DNA of 64,000 bases from Lentzea aerocolonigenes (lineage in GTDB: Bacteria; Actinomycetota; Actinomycetes; Mycobacteriales; Pseudonocardiaceae). The notes beneath the pieces are model-generated. The model worked only from the letters and a program-made list of their open reading frames with translations. It searched no databases and was not told the DNA's origin. This document shows positions 1 to 10,439 of this stretch, in pieces (the first letter of the stretch is position 1; every line of letters starts with the position of its first letter). Position numbers and translations under genes: made by a program. The DNA lies in NCBI RefSeq assembly GCF_000955955.1, contig NZ_JYJG01000007.1, positions 94,772-158,771 of the forward strand, read 5' to 3'.

Positions 1-1
1 G

Positions 2-268
2 CTGCAGGTGGACGAACCGCACCTCGCAGGCACGGCCCGCCCGGTCGTGGCGAAGGTCGCGGAGGTCACCGCACAGCAGTTCGGTCTGGAGACCGGCGGC
101 TACGTGACGGTCTCCACCGAACGCGGCGCGATCACGCTCCCGGTCGAGACCGACGACCTGCCCGAGGGCGTCATCTGGCTGCCCACCAACTCGGGTGACG
201 TGACCGTCCGGGCCACGCTCGGCGCGGGCCACGGCTCGATCGTCTCCGTCAGCGGAGGGAAGTCATGA
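2..268 (+). CDS. nuoG: NADH-quinone oxidoreductase subunit G, C-terminal end (partial)
   Basis: This is the last 88 codons of an open frame that runs in from upstream of the window. The residues fit the C-terminal molybdopterin-dinucleotide-binding-like beta barrel of NuoG (for example [17 protein letters not shown]). NuoG is the large Fe-S subunit of the complex I electron-input module. The stop codon overlaps the nuoH start (ATGA at 265-268), as expected inside the nuo operon. The identification leans on the following nuoH-N genes, because the fragment itself is short and weakly conserved. Confidence 0.8.
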   Translation: MQVDEPHLAGTARPVVAKVAEVTAQQFGLETGGYVTVSTERGAITLPVETDDLPEGVIWLPTNSGDVTVRATLGAGHGSIVSVSGGKS

Positions 269-1590
269 TCCAGCACGTCCTCGCAGCGGACAACGGCGAG
301 ACCGCCAAGCTCCTCGCGGACGACCCGATCTGGCTGGTGCTGATCAAGGTCGTCGGGATCTTCGCGTTCCTCGTGGTCATGACCCTGTTCATGATCAACT
401 GGGAGCGCAAGGTCGTCGCGCGCATGCAGCACCGCCCCGGCCCCAACCGGGTCGGCCCGAACGGCTGGCTGCAGTCGCTCGCGGACGGTCTGAAGCTCGC
501 GTTCAAGGAGGACATCCGCCCGGTCCTCGCGGACAAGTGGGTGTTCTTCCTCGCGCCGGTGATCTCCTGCATCCCCGCGTTCCTCGCGTTCTCGGTGATC
601 CCGCTCGCGGGCGAGGTCAACCTGTTCGGCCAGCAGACCGCGCTGCAGCTCGTCGACCTCCCGGTCGGCGTGCTGGTGGTGCTGGCCTGCTCGTCGCTCG
701 GCGTCTACGGCATCGTGCTGTCCGGCTGGGCTTCCGGCTCGCCGTACCCGCTGCTCGGCGCGCTGCGGTCGGCCGCGCAGGTGATCTCCTACGAGATCGC
801 GATGGGCCTGTCGATCGTCGCGGTGATCATGTTCACCGGCTCGATGTCGACCGGTGACATCGTCAACGCCCAGGCGGGCATGGTGCTCGGCGGCGCGATC
901 CCCGGCTGGTTCGGCATCCTGCTGTTCCCCAGCTTCGTGATCTACGTGGTGTCGATGGTCGGCGAGACCAACCGCGCGCCGTTCGACCTCCCCGAGGCCG
1001 AGTCGGAGCTGGTCGGTGGTTTCCACACGGAGTACAGCTCGCTGAAGTTCGCGCTGTTCTTCCTCGCCGAGTACGTCAACATGGTCACCGTCTCGGCGCT
1101 CGCGACCACGCTCTTCCTCGGCGGCTACCGCGCCCCGTGGAGCGGCGAGTTCATGAACACCGGCTGGTGGGGCCTGCTCTGGTTCATCGGCAAGACGCTG
1201 TTCTTCCTGTTCATCTTCATCTGGCTGCGCGGCACGCTTCCTCGCCTGCGCTACGACCAGTTCATGAAGCTCGGCTGGAAGGTGCTGGTCCCGACCAGCC
1301 TCGTCTGGATCATGGCCGTCGCGGTCATCCGCACCGGTGCCATCCAGCAGCTCTCCACGGCGCAGCGGCTCATCGCGCTCGGCGTGGTCGTCGGCCTCGT
1401 GCTGCTGGTCTCGTTCCTGCTGCCGGACAAGAAGGTCCAGGACACCAAGGGCGTTCCGCTCGCCGGCTCCGGCTTCCCGGTGCCGCCGCTCGATCTCGTT
1501 GTCCCCAAGGCCGCGCCCAAGCGCAAGGTCAAGGTCGCCAACATCCCCAAGGACAAGGCAGCCGTCACCACCGGTAAGGAGGCTGAGTAG
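265..1590 (+). CDS. nuoH: NADH-quinone oxidoreductase subunit H
   Basis: Membrane subunit of complex I that forms the quinone chamber at the junction of the peripheral and membrane arms. The 441 residues contain about eight hydrophobic segments and the family signature [20 protein letters not shown] near residues 50-70. The loop [20 protein letters not shown], also typical of NuoH, lies near residue 235. A Lys/Pro-rich tail of roughly 45 residues makes it slightly longer than most NuoH proteins. The start has a GGAGGG ribosome site five bases upstream and overlaps the nuoG stop. Identification is secure. Confidence 0.97.
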   Translation: MIQHVLAADNGETAKLLADDPIWLVLIKVVGIFAFLVVMTLFMINWERKVVARMQHRPGPNRVGPNGWLQSLADGLKLAFKEDIRPVLADKWVFFLAPVISCIPAFLAFSVIPLAGEVNLFGQQTALQLVDLPVGVLVVLACSSLGVYGIVLSGWASGSPYPLLGALRSAAQVISYEIAMGLSIVAVIMFTGSMSTGDIVNAQAGMVLGGAIPGWFGILLFPSFVIYVVSMVGETNRAPFDLPEAESELVGGFHTEYSSLKFALFFLAEYVNMVTVSALATTLFLGGYRAPWSGEFMNTGWWGLLWFIGKTLFFLFIFIWLRGTLPRLRYDQFMKLGWKVLVPTSLVWIMAVAVIRTGAIQQLSTAQRLIALGVVVGLVLLVSFLLPDKKVQDTKGVPLAGSGFPVPPLDLVVPKAAPKRKVKVANIPKDKAAVTTGKEAE

Positions 1591-1592
1591 GG

Positions 1593-2108
1593 ATGTTCGA
1601 GTCCCTGAAAGGCTTCGGCGTCACCTTCGGCACCATGTTCAAGAAGGTGGTGACGGAGGAGTACCCCGAGGTCAAGAAGGTGACCGCGCCGCGGTTCCAC
1701 GGCCGTCACCAGCTGAACCGGCACCCGGACGGGCTGGAGAAGTGCGTCGGCTGCGAGCTGTGCGCGTGGGCCTGCCCGGCGGACGCGATCTTCGTCGAAG
1801 GTGGCGACAACACCGAGGAAGCGCGCTTCTCGCCCGGTGAGCGGTACGGCGCCGACTACCAGATCAACTACCTGCGCTGCATCGGCTGCGGCCTGTGCAT
1901 CGAGGCGTGCCCGACCCGTTCGCTCACGATGACGAACGAGTACGAGCTCGCCGACGACAACCGCCAGGACCTGATCTTCACGAAGGAGGACCTGCTCGCT
2001 CCGCTGCTGCCCGGCATGGAGCAGCCGCCGCACCCGATGCGGTTGGGCGACAACGAGCAGGACTACTACGTGAACGGCCCGCAGCTGGCCAAGGAGGCTC
2101 AGCAGTGA
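1593..2108 (+). CDS. nuoI: NADH-quinone oxidoreductase subunit I
   Basis: Ferredoxin-like subunit (171 aa) that passes electrons to cluster N2 of complex I. Two complete 4Fe-4S motifs are visible: C51-x2-C54-x2-C57-x3-C61-P and C96-x2-C99-x2-C102-x3-C106-P. It starts two bases after the nuoH stop, and its stop overlaps the nuoJ start, so it is a standard internal gene of the nuo operon. A second, divergent NuoI-like protein is encoded at 26468-26920. Confidence 0.97.
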   Translation: MFESLKGFGVTFGTMFKKVVTEEYPEVKKVTAPRFHGRHQLNRHPDGLEKCVGCELCAWACPADAIFVEGGDNTEEARFSPGERYGADYQINYLRCIGCGLCIEACPTRSLTMTNEYELADDNRQDLIFTKEDLLAPLLPGMEQPPHPMRLGDNEQDYYVNGPQLAKEAQQ

Positions 2109-2956
2109 GCCTCCTCGTCAGCTTCCTGGCCCAGCAGCCGGAACCCGTGCAGAAGGTGGTCGACACCGTCACCACGGGCGAGGCCATCGCGTTCTGGGTG
2201 CTCGGCCCGCTCGCACTGGCCGGCGCGCTCGGCATGCTCTTCGCGCGCAACGCCGTGCACTCCGCGCTCTGGCTCGTCGTGACGATGCTCAGCCTCGGTG
2301 TGCTGTACATGATCCAGCAGGCGCCGTTCCTCGGCTTCGTGCAGATCATCGTCTACACCGGCGCGATCATGATGCTGTTCCTGTTCGTGCTCATGATGGT
2401 CGGCCGCGACAGTTCGGACTCCGTGGTCGAAGTCATTCGCGGGCAACGGCTCGCGGCCGCGTTGCTCGGCATCGGGTTCGCCGTCCTGATGGTCGGCTCC
2501 GTCGGCCGCGCGCTCACCTCGGTCGAGCCCAGGGGTCTGGCCGAGGCGAACACCACGAACGGCGGCAACGTCGGCAACATCGGCCAGAAGCTCTTCACGG
2601 ACTACCTGTTCGCGTTCGAGCTCACCTCGGCCCTGCTGATCACCGCCGCCCTCGGCGCGATGATCCTGGCCTTCGTGGGTCGCGACGGCCGGCCGTCCAA
2701 GAAGACGCAGAAGGAACTCGTCGAGGAGCGCTTCCAGGACGGCAAGCGGGTCGGGTCCATCCCCGGTCCCGGCGTCTTCGCCACCGCGAACTCGGTGGCC
2801 ACCCCGGCGCTGCTGCCCGACGGCAGCGTGTCGGAGGAGTCGCTGTTCGAGGTCATCGAGGCGACCGACAAGTCCGTGCTCTCGGACGACGTCGCCGAGG
2901 TCGCGGGCACCGGGCACCAGCCGGACTCGCACGCGCTCAAGGGAAGTGAGTCGTGA
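2105..2956 (+). CDS. nuoJ: NADH-quinone oxidoreductase subunit J
   Basis: Membrane subunit with five predicted helices. The conserved core is [20 protein letters not shown] near residues 70-90, which carries the pi-bulge helix involved in proton coupling. I place the start at the GTG at 2105, which overlaps the nuoI stop; the frame is open further upstream but that part is antisense-like noise over nuoI. The 283 aa include a long hydrophilic C-terminal tail of about 90 residues, common in actinobacterial NuoJ. It overlaps nuoK by four bases. Confidence 0.95.
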   Translation: MSLLVSFLAQQPEPVQKVVDTVTTGEAIAFWVLGPLALAGALGMLFARNAVHSALWLVVTMLSLGVLYMIQQAPFLGFVQIIVYTGAIMMLFLFVLMMVGRDSSDSVVEVIRGQRLAAALLGIGFAVLMVGSVGRALTSVEPRGLAEANTTNGGNVGNIGQKLFTDYLFAFELTSALLITAALGAMILAFVGRDGRPSKKTQKELVEERFQDGKRVGSIPGPGVFATANSVATPALLPDGSVSEESLFEVIEATDKSVLSDDVAEVAGTGHQPDSHALKGSES

Positions 2957-3252
2957 CTCCCACGTACTACCTGCTGCTGTCGGCACTGCTGTTCAGCATC
3001 GGCGCCGTCGGCGTCCTGGTGCGGCGCAACGCGATCGTGGTCTTCATGTGCGTCGAGCTCATGCTCAACGCGGTAAACCTGAGCCTCGTGACGTTCGCGC
3101 GGATCAACGGCTCGCTCGACGGTCAGGTGATGGCGTTCTTCGTGATGGTCGTCGCCGCGGCCGAGGTCGTCGTCGGCCTCGCGATCATCATGTCCATCTT
3201 CCGCACGCGTCGCTCGGCCTCGGTCGACGACTCGAACCTGCTGAAGTACTGA
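2953..3252 (+). CDS. nuoK: NADH-quinone oxidoreductase subunit K
   Basis: Small three-helix membrane subunit of 99 aa, the usual length for NuoK. Conserved features are [18 protein letters not shown], with the proton-channel glutamate in helix 2, and a second buried glutamate in [11 protein letters not shown]. The GTG start overlaps the nuoJ stop. It belongs to the antiporter-like membrane arm together with NuoL, M and N. Confidence 0.97.
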   Translation: MTPTYYLLLSALLFSIGAVGVLVRRNAIVVFMCVELMLNAVNLSLVTFARINGSLDGQVMAFFVMVVAAAEVVVGLAIIMSIFRTRRSASVDDSNLLKY

Positions 3253-3262
3253 GGGGTCACCG

Positions 3263-5200
3263 GTGACGGAACCTGTTGCCGCCAGCGGGCTGGCTAGTCT
3301 CGCCTGGCTTTTGTTGGCGCTGCCCGCGTTCGGCGCGGCAGTGCTGCTGGTCGGTGGCAAGCGCACCGACAAGTGGGGTCATCTGCTCGGCTGCGCCACC
3401 ATCATCGGCGCGTTCGGCTACGGACTCGCGCTGTTCTTCTCGACGCTCGGCATCTCGAACCCGGAGGAGCGGGTGCAGAACGTGCACCTGTTCAACTGGG
3501 TCGACGTCAACGCGCTGACCGTCGAGTTCGGACTGCGCATCGACCCGCTGTCGCTGACGTTCGTGCTGCTGATCACCGGTGTGGGCTCGCTGATCCACAT
3601 CTACTCGATCGGCTACATGGCGCACGAGGAAGGCAGGCGGAAGTTCTTCGCCTACCTCAACCTCTTCGTGGCGGCCATGCTCCTGCTGGTGCTGGGCAAC
3701 GGTTTCGTGACCCTGTACTTCGGCTGGGAGGGCGTCGGTCTCGCCTCGTACCTGCTGATCGGCTGGTACCAGTACAAGCCGGAAGCGGCGTCGGCGGCCA
3801 AGAAGGCCTTCCTGATGAACCGCGTCGGCGACCTCGGTCTCGCGATCGCGATCTTCCTGATGTTCAACCGTCTCGGGACCACGCAGTACACCGAGGTCTT
3901 CAGCCGGGTGAAGGAGTTCTCCAGCGCGGAGATCCTCGCGATCACGCTGCTGCTGCTCCTGGGCGCCTGCGGCAAGTCGGGTCAGTTCCCGCTGCAGGCC
4001 TGGTTGCCGGACGCCATGGCCGGTCCGACCCCGGTGTCCGCCCTGATCCACGCGGCGACGATGGTCACCGCCGGCGTGTACCTGATCGCCCGCTCCAACC
4101 CGATCTACGACCTGAGCGCCGACGGCCGCCTGGTCGTGATGATCATCGGTGGCGTCACGCTGCTGATCGGTTGCATCATCGGTTGCGCCTACGACGACTT
4201 CAAGAAAGTCCTGGCGTACTCGACGGTCTCGCAGATCGGTTACATGATCCTCGCGGTGGGCCTCGGCCCGGTCGGTTACGCGCTGGGCATCATGCACCTG
4301 CTGACGCACGGCTTCTTCAAGGCCGGGCTCTTCCTCGGTGCCGGTTCGGTCATGCACGGCATGAACGACGAGGGCAACATCCGGCGGATGGGCGGCCTGG
4401 CCAAGTACCTGCCGGTCACCTTCGTCACCTGGACGCTCGGCTACCTCGCGCTGATCGGCATCCCGCCGTTCGCGGGCTACTTCTCGAAGGACGCCATCAT
4501 CGCGGCGGCGTTCACCGGGGAGGGCTGGCGGCCGTACGTCTTCGGTGGCGTCGCACTGCTCGGTGCCGCGCTGACCGCGTTCTACATGACGCGCCTGCTC
4601 ATCCTCGTCTTCCTGGGCCAGCCCCGCTGGAAGGACCTGAAGTCCGAGGACGGCAAGGAATACCACCCGCACGAGTCCCCGCTGTCGATGACCATCCCGA
4701 TGATCATCCTGGCGGTCGGCTCGATCGGTGGCGGCTGGTTCCTCTCCTCCGGCGGGCGTCTGGCCGGGTGGCTGGAGCCCTCGCTGGGCGAGCTCAAGGA
4801 AGAGCACGGCGTGGTCTCGCACGGCATGGTCGGGATCCTGACCGTCGTGCTCGCGCTGGTCGGCGCCGGTCTCGCGTTCCTGCTCTTCGCTCGCGGCAAG
4901 CAGCCGGTCGAGCGGCCGGTGCGGGTGTCGTTCCCGGTGCGCGCCGCTCGTGCGGACCTCTACGGCAACGCACTCAACGAGGCCCTCTTCGCGCGGCCGG
5001 GCACCTGGCTCACCCGCGCGCTGGTGTTCCTCGACCTGAAGGGCGTCGACGGTGCCGTCAACGGCATGGCGGCGCTGCTCGGCGGTAGCTCCGGCCGGTT
5101 GCGCAGGCTGCAGACCGGGTTCGTCCGCTCCTACGCACTGTCCATGCTGCTGGGCTCGATCTTCGTGCTCGGGGCGCTCCTGGTGGTGAGGTTCTCGTGA
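3263..5200 (+). CDS. nuoL: NADH-quinone oxidoreductase subunit L
   Basis: Largest antiporter-like proton-pumping subunit (645 aa). It carries the Proton_antipo core, with LYFGWEGVGLASYLLIG near residue 155 and LQAWLPDAMAGPTPVSALIH near 250; the lysines and histidines of the half-channels are in place. The C-terminal region carries the lateral helix typical of NuoL. GTG start; the stop overlaps the nuoM start by four bases. Confidence 0.97.
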   Translation: MTEPVAASGLASLAWLLLALPAFGAAVLLVGGKRTDKWGHLLGCATIIGAFGYGLALFFSTLGISNPEERVQNVHLFNWVDVNALTVEFGLRIDPLSLTFVLLITGVGSLIHIYSIGYMAHEEGRRKFFAYLNLFVAAMLLLVLGNGFVTLYFGWEGVGLASYLLIGWYQYKPEAASAAKKAFLMNRVGDLGLAIAIFLMFNRLGTTQYTEVFSRVKEFSSAEILAITLLLLLGACGKSGQFPLQAWLPDAMAGPTPVSALIHAATMVTAGVYLIARSNPIYDLSADGRLVVMIIGGVTLLIGCIIGCAYDDFKKVLAYSTVSQIGYMILAVGLGPVGYALGIMHLLTHGFFKAGLFLGAGSVMHGMNDEGNIRRMGGLAKYLPVTFVTWTLGYLALIGIPPFAGYFSKDAIIAAAFTGEGWRPYVFGGVALLGAALTAFYMTRLLILVFLGQPRWKDLKSEDGKEYHPHESPLSMTIPMIILAVGSIGGGWFLSSGGRLAGWLEPSLGELKEEHGVVSHGMVGILTVVLALVGAGLAFLLFARGKQPVERPVRVSFPVRAARADLYGNALNEALFARPGTWLTRALVFLDLKGVDGAVNGMAALLGGSSGRLRRLQTGFVRSYALSMLLGSIFVLGALLVVRFS

Positions 5201-6765
5201 CCTGGGTTCTGATCGCACTGCTGGTGGTGCCGCTGGTCGGCGCCCTGGTGGTGGCGTTCCTGCGCAAGGACGACAAGAAGGCCAAGCTCGTCGCACTGGC
5301 GTTCTCGCTCGTCGAGCTGGTGCTCGCCGTGCTGCTGTGGACCGCGTACAAGCCGGACGGCGACCGCATCCAGCTCGCCGCGGGCGTGGACTGGATCCCG
5401 GCGTTCGGCGTGCGGCTGTCGTTCGGCATCGACGGCATCGCGCTGGTGATGATCGCGGTGATCGCGCTGCTGATCCCGCTGGTGATCGGGGCCGGCTGGA
5501 CGGAGAAGCTGCCGGCCGGTCGTTCGCAGGGCGGGTACCTCGCGCTGATCCTGGTGCAGGAGGCCGTGACGGTCGCGGTGTTCGCCGCCACCGACGTCTT
5601 CCTGTTCTACGTGCTGTTCGAGGTCATGCTGATCCCGATGTACTTCCTGATCGGCGGCTACGGCGGCGCGCGCAGGCAGTACGCGGCGGTCAAGTTCTTC
5701 CTGTACTCGTTCCTCGGCGGCCTGATCATGCTGGCCTCCGCGATCGGCGCCTACGCGATGGCGTCGGACGAGCTGGGCAAGGGCACGTTCGACTGGGCCA
5801 CGCTGGTGAAGGTGGTCAGCGACGCCGACGCGACGACGCAGACCTGGCTGTTCCTCGGCTTCTTCCTGGCGTTCGCGATCAAGGCACCGCTCGTGCCGTT
5901 CCACACCTGGCTGCCCGACGCGGCCGCCGAGGCGCCCATCGGCGTCACGGTGATCGTCGTCGGCATCCTGGACAAGGTCGGCACGTTCGGCATGCTGCGC
6001 TACCTGCTGCCGATGTTCCCGACGGCGTCGAAGAACCTGGCGCCGCTCGTGCTCGTGCTCGCGGTGGCCGGCGTCCTCTATGGATCGTTGCTCGCCACGG
6101 GCCAGCGGGACATGAAGCGGTTCCTCGCTTACGTCTCGATCGCCCACTTCGGCTTCATCGCGCTCGGCATCTTCTCGTTCACGTCGCAGGCCGGTGTGGG
6201 CTCGGTGTCGTACATGCTCAACCACTCGATCTCGACCGGCATGCTGATCCTGGTGATCGGCATGGTGATCGCGCGCGGTGGTTCGTCGCTGATCTCCGAC
6301 TACGGCGGCATGTCGAAGGTGGCACCGGTGCTCGCCGGCATGCTGCTGCTGTCGGGTCTGACCACGCTGTCGCTGCCGGGCACGAACTCGTTCGTCTCCG
6401 AGTTCCTGGTGCTGATCGGCTCGTTCCCGACGCAGCCGGTCTACACGATCCTCGCGACGGTCGGCATGGTGCTCGCGGCACTCTACGTGCTGTGGCTCTA
6501 CCAGCGGATCATGACCGGCCCGCTGCGCGGTGACGCGCTGCTGGGTGCGGCCGCCGGTCCGGGCGCCGTCGGCGACCCGGAGAAGAAGACCACCATCGGC
6601 GACCTCAGCAAGCGCGAGATCGCGGTCCTCGCACCGCTCGTTGTCATCGTGCTGGCCCTCGGGTTCTTCCCGCAGCCGGTGCTCGACGTCATCACCCCGA
6701 CTGTCGGGGCGACGCTGACCGAGGTCGGCGTGACCGACCCGGTCTCCGTGCAGGAAGGCAAGTGA
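5197..6765 (+). CDS. nuoM: NADH-quinone oxidoreductase subunit M
   Basis: Antiporter-like proton-pumping subunit of 522 aa. Diagnostic segments are FYVLFEVMLIPMYFLIGGYG near residue 145 (with the conserved glutamate) and PFHTWLPDAAAEAPIGVTVI near 235. About 14 hydrophobic helices can be counted. The GTG start overlaps the nuoL stop and the gene ends one base before nuoN. Confidence 0.97.
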   Translation: MTWVLIALLVVPLVGALVVAFLRKDDKKAKLVALAFSLVELVLAVLLWTAYKPDGDRIQLAAGVDWIPAFGVRLSFGIDGIALVMIAVIALLIPLVIGAGWTEKLPAGRSQGGYLALILVQEAVTVAVFAATDVFLFYVLFEVMLIPMYFLIGGYGGARRQYAAVKFFLYSFLGGLIMLASAIGAYAMASDELGKGTFDWATLVKVVSDADATTQTWLFLGFFLAFAIKAPLVPFHTWLPDAAAEAPIGVTVIVVGILDKVGTFGMLRYLLPMFPTASKNLAPLVLVLAVAGVLYGSLLATGQRDMKRFLAYVSIAHFGFIALGIFSFTSQAGVGSVSYMLNHSISTGMLILVIGMVIARGGSSLISDYGGMSKVAPVLAGMLLLSGLTTLSLPGTNSFVSEFLVLIGSFPTQPVYTILATVGMVLAALYVLWLYQRIMTGPLRGDALLGAAAGPGAVGDPEKKTTIGDLSKREIAVLAPLVVIVLALGFFPQPVLDVITPTVGATLTEVGVTDPVSVQEGK

Positions 6766-6766
6766 C

Positions 6767-8344
6767 GTGAACCTTCTCGTCGCTCAGGCGCAGCAGTTCG
6801 AGGCGCCGGAGATCCTCTACGGTGCGATCGCGCCGGTGCTGATCGTGCTCGGCGCGGCCTGCGTCAGCGTGCTGCTGGAGGCGTTGCTGCCCAAGCACCA
6901 GCGGTGGGCGGTGCAGCTCGTGCTGTCGCTCGTCACGCTGGTCGCGGCGACCGGAGCATTGATCTTCTACGCGACCTCCGACCGGCCGGAGCAGGGGGTG
7001 GCGACGCTGGCGGGCGCGATCGCGGTCGACACGCCGTCGTTGTTCCTGTGGGGCACGTTGCTGGTGCTGGCGTTCGGGTCGATCCTGCTGATCGCCGACC
7101 GCTCGGTGGAGCCCGGTGGGGTGTTCGTGGCCCAGGCCGCGATCCGTCCCGGCACCGTCCAGGACCGCGCCCAGGCGACGAAGACCGGCATGCAGACCGA
7201 GGTCTTCCCGCTCACGCTGTTCGCGCTCGGCGGCATGATGACGTTCGTCGCGTCGAACGACCTGCTGACCATGTTCATCGCGCTGGAAGTCCTGTCGCTG
7301 CCGCTGTACCTGCTGTGCGGCCTGGCTCGCCGCCGTCGCCTGCTCTCGCAGGAAGCGGCCGTGAAGTACTTCCTGCTGGGTGCGTTCGCCTCCGCGTTCT
7401 TCCTGTACGGCGTGGCTCTGCTGTACGGCTACGCGGGTTCGGTGAAGCTCTCGGCGATCGCGTCCGCGGCCGCCGGCACGGACCGTTCCGACACGCTGCT
7501 GTTCGCGGGCTTCGGCCTGCTGGTGGTGGGTCTGCTGTTCAAGGCCGCGGTCGGCCCGTTCCACGCCTGGACCCCGGACGTGTACCAGGGCGCGCCGACG
7601 CCGGTGACGGCGTTCATGGCCGCGTGCACCAAGGTGGCCGCGTTCGGCGGCATCCTGCGCGTGCTCACGGTCGCGTTCGAGAACACGCAGTGGGAGTGGC
7701 GCGGCGTCCTGTGGGGCGTGGCGGTCGTGTCGATGGTGATCGGCGCGGTGCTGGGTCTCACGCAGACCGACGTGAAGCGCATGATCGCGTACTCGTCGGT
7801 GGCGCACGCGGGCTTCCTGCTGATCGGCACGATCGCACTGACGCCGGAGGGCAAGACGCCCGGTGTGAGCGCGACCATGTTCTACCTGCTGGCGTACGGC
7901 TTCACCACGATCGCCGCGTTCGGCATCGTGTCGCTGGTCCGCAACTCGGACGGCGAGGCGACGCACCTGTCGCAGTGGGCGGGTCTCGCGAAGCGGTCGC
8001 CGATCGTGGCCGGCGTCTTCACGTTCCTGCTGCTGGCGCTGGCCGGCATTCCGCTGACGTCCGGCTTCATCGGCAAGTTCGTCGTGTTCAGCGCGGCGAT
8101 CGAGTCCGGCCTGACGCCGCTCGTGGTGATCGCCCTGGTGGCCTCGGCCGTCGCGGCGTTCTTCTACCTGCGGGTGATCGTGCTGATGTACTTCAGCGAC
8201 CCGGCTCCGGACGGCCCGACCGTCAGCGTGCCCGGTGCGTTCACCACGATCGCGATCACGTTGGGTGCCGTAGTGACCCTGGTGCTGGGGTTGTGGCCCA
8301 CGTTCGTGCTCGATTGGGCGGGTACCGGCACCTTCCTCAGCTAG
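6767..8344 (+). CDS. nuoN: NADH-quinone oxidoreductase subunit N
   Basis: Third antiporter-like membrane subunit (525 aa), ending the nuo operon. It shows MFIALEVLSLPLYLLCGLAR near residue 170 and the NuoN segment GPFHAWTPDVYQGAPTPVTA near 265. GTG start one base after nuoM. No strong terminator follows. A -10-like element just downstream suggests that the next gene has its own promoter. Confidence 0.97.
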   Translation: MNLLVAQAQQFEAPEILYGAIAPVLIVLGAACVSVLLEALLPKHQRWAVQLVLSLVTLVAATGALIFYATSDRPEQGVATLAGAIAVDTPSLFLWGTLLVLAFGSILLIADRSVEPGGVFVAQAAIRPGTVQDRAQATKTGMQTEVFPLTLFALGGMMTFVASNDLLTMFIALEVLSLPLYLLCGLARRRRLLSQEAAVKYFLLGAFASAFFLYGVALLYGYAGSVKLSAIASAAAGTDRSDTLLFAGFGLLVVGLLFKAAVGPFHAWTPDVYQGAPTPVTAFMAACTKVAAFGGILRVLTVAFENTQWEWRGVLWGVAVVSMVIGAVLGLTQTDVKRMIAYSSVAHAGFLLIGTIALTPEGKTPGVSATMFYLLAYGFTTIAAFGIVSLVRNSDGEATHLSQWAGLAKRSPIVAGVFTFLLLALAGIPLTSGFIGKFVVFSAAIESGLTPLVVIALVASAVAAFFYLRVIVLMYFSDPAPDGPTVSVPGAFTTIAITLGAVVTLVLGLWPTFVLDWAGTGTFLS

Positions 8345-8351
8345 GTGTACG

Positions 8352-8364
8352 TAGTCTGCTGGTG
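8352..8364 (+). promoter_or_regulatory. Candidate -10 box of a leaderless promoter
   Basis: TAGTCT at 8352-8357 ends six bases before the GTG start at 8364. That spacing would place transcription initiation at the start codon itself, a leaderless arrangement common in actinobacteria. No clear Shine-Dalgarno sequence precedes the GTG, which fits. The -35 region is weak. Confidence 0.4.
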
Positions 8365-9365
8365 TGACCAGTAGCGAGCATGAGGGACCGGGGTTCGCGT
8401 TGGTGGACCCCGTGCTCACCGAGGTAGTCCAGGTCGGCCTGGCCGAGGTGGAGCGCATCCTGCACGACGTCGTGCAGAGCGAGTTCCACCCGGTGACGGA
8501 AACCTCGCTTCACCTTGTGGAGGCGGGCGGAAAGCGGATCCGCCCGCTCTTCACACTGCTCGCCTCCCAGTTCGGAGCGGACTGGGACCGCGAGAAGGTC
8601 ATCAAGGCCGCCGCTGTGGTCGAGCTCACACACCTCGCCACGCTCTACCACGACGACGTCATGGACGAGGCGACCATGCGGCGCGGCGCGGTCTCCGCGA
8701 ACGCCAAGTGGGACAACAGCATCGCGATCCTGACGGGCGACTTCCTCTTCGCCCACGCCTCCCGCCTGACGGCCGACCTGGGCACGGACGCGGCGCGGAT
8801 CATCGCGGAGACCTTCTCGGTCCTGGTGACCGGTCAGATGCGCGAGACCGTCGGCCCACAGCCCGGCGAGGACCCGATCTCCCACTACCTCAAGGTGATC
8901 GAGGAGAAGACGGGCGTGCTGATCGCCACCGCGGCGCGGTTCGGCGGCATGTTCTCCGACGCCACCGAGGAGCAGACCGACGCACTGCGCCGGTACGCCG
9001 AGGTGATCGGTGCGGCGTTCCAGATCTCGGACGACGTGATCGACATCGCCTCGCCGTCGGTCGAGTCCGGTAAGACGCCGGGCACCGACCTGCGCGAGGG
9101 CGTGAAGACGCTGCCGATGCTCTACGCGCTCGCGGACCCGTCCGAGGCGCGGCTCGCCGAACTGCTGGCCGGTCCGATCAGCGATGATGCCCTGGTCGAC
9201 GAAGCGCTCGCGTTGCTGCGCAAGTCATCGGGCATGGACCGCGCACGCGAGACGCTCGACGACTACGCCGACCGGGCCCGCACGGAGCTGAACAAGCTGC
9301 CGCCGTGCGCCGCCCGTGACGCTCTCGAAGAGCTCGCCACCTACGTGGTGGCCCGCTCCCACTGA
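8364..9365 (+). CDS. Polyprenyl diphosphate synthase (menaquinone side chain type)
   Basis: Trans-isoprenyl diphosphate synthase of 333 aa that condenses allylic diphosphates with isopentenyl diphosphate. Both aspartate-rich motifs are present: DDVMD at 97-101 and DDVID at 223-227, with GGKRIRP near 55-61. Residues before the first motif lack the bulky block of short-chain synthases, so a C35-C45 product is likely (inference). Its position directly after nuoN suggests it supplies the menaquinone tail used by the respiratory chain. GrcC/HepT-like; the exact chain length cannot be read from sequence. Confidence 0.9.
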   Translation: MTSSEHEGPGFALVDPVLTEVVQVGLAEVERILHDVVQSEFHPVTETSLHLVEAGGKRIRPLFTLLASQFGADWDREKVIKAAAVVELTHLATLYHDDVMDEATMRRGAVSANAKWDNSIAILTGDFLFAHASRLTADLGTDAARIIAETFSVLVTGQMRETVGPQPGEDPISHYLKVIEEKTGVLIATAARFGGMFSDATEEQTDALRRYAEVIGAAFQISDDVIDIASPSVESGKTPGTDLREGVKTLPMLYALADPSEARLAELLAGPISDDALVDEALALLRKSSGMDRARETLDDYADRARTELNKLPPCAARDALEELATYVVARSH

Positions 9366-9370
9366 CGGTT

Positions 9371-10294
9371 CTACTCGACCGGCGCGAGCAGTTGCTTGCG
9401 TCGGTTCTTCACCGCGTCGAACGTGAAGATCGCCAACGCCACCCAGACGAGTCCGAACCCGATCCACCGGCTGCGCGGCATGGGTTCGTGCACGACGAAG
9501 ACGCCCCACGCGAACTGCAGCACCGGCGCCAGGTACTGCAGCATCCCCATGGTGGTCAGCGGGACCAGCCGCGCTCCCGCACCGAACAGCACCAGCGGGA
9601 TCGCGGTGACGATGCCGGTGCTGAGGAGCAGCAGCGCGTGGCCACTGCCTTCGGTGGTGAAGGTGTTCGCGCTGCCGAGCACGAGCAGGTAGACGAACGC
9701 GATCGGCGCGATGACGGCGCTCTCCGCGGCGAGGCTGGAGATGGCGTCGAGCGGGACTTTCTTCTTCAGCAGCCCGTAGGTGCCGAACGAGAACGCCAGG
9801 ATGAGCGAGATCACCGGCAGCCGTCCGTAGTCGACGGTGAGCACGATCACAGCCACGACGACGACGGCGAACGCGACCGCCTGAACGAGACGCAATCGTT
9901 CCTTGAGGAAGATCATGCCGAGTGCCACGCTCACCAACGGGTTGATGAAGTAGCCGAGCGCGGCTTCGACGACGTGCTTGCTGTTGACCGCGTAGATGTA
10001 GGTGCCCCAGTTCACCGTGATCAACACGGCGGCTGCGGTAACGATGAGCCAGCCTTTTCCTGATAACTCAAGGAAAGGACGCCACCGCCGGAGGAGCACG
10101 ACGGCGATGGCGAGCGTCACGAACGACCAGACGATCCGGTGCGCGAGCACCTCGACCGGCTGGGCGGGCACGAGGAGTGGCCAGTACGCCGGGAACAGGC
10201 CCCAGAGGACGTATGCGAGTACGCCGTAGGTGACGCCTCGCCCCTGGGTGTGAACTTCTGGCGAAGTGAGGGAAGAAGTCGTCAGCTGCGGCAC
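9371..10294 (-). CDS. rarD: RarD/EamA-family transporter
   Basis: Inner-membrane permease of 307 aa with about ten hydrophobic helices in two EamA repeats. The start GVTYGVLAYVLWGLFPAYW is characteristic of the RarD subgroup. Substrate unknown; RarD members are often annotated as chloramphenicol-sensitive or amino-acid-metabolite exporters without direct proof. It is convergent with the polyprenyl synthase, with only five bases between the stops. The promoter region is shared divergently with the gene at 10440. Confidence 0.88.
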   Translation of the reverse strand: MPQLTTSSLTSPEVHTQGRGVTYGVLAYVLWGLFPAYWPLLVPAQPVEVLAHRIVWSFVTLAIAVVLLRRWRPFLELSGKGWLIVTAAAVLITVNWGTYIYAVNSKHVVEAALGYFINPLVSVALGMIFLKERLRLVQAVAFAVVVVAVIVLTVDYGRLPVISLILAFSFGTYGLLKKKVPLDAISSLAAESAVIAPIAFVYLLVLGSANTFTTEGSGHALLLLSTGIVTAIPLVLFGAGARLVPLTTMGMLQYLAPVLQFAWGVFVVHEPMPRSRWIGFGLVWVALAIFTFDAVKNRRKQLLAPVE

Positions 10295-10439
10295 AAAATG
10301 CCACTCTACGCTGGCGTTTCCTCCGGATATTTGCGCCGAACGGCGTAGTGACGGAGCATCATCAAAGGCACTGTAGTTTGGCCATGCTCACCCTTCCGAG
10401 TGAGTAGGGACCGAGTGTGGTCGTAGAAGGGGCTTACCC

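Noticed and set aside
3257..5296. 679-codon open frame antisense to nuoL
   Set aside because: Opposite-strand shadow of nuoL with Arg/Asp/His-rich nonsense composition.
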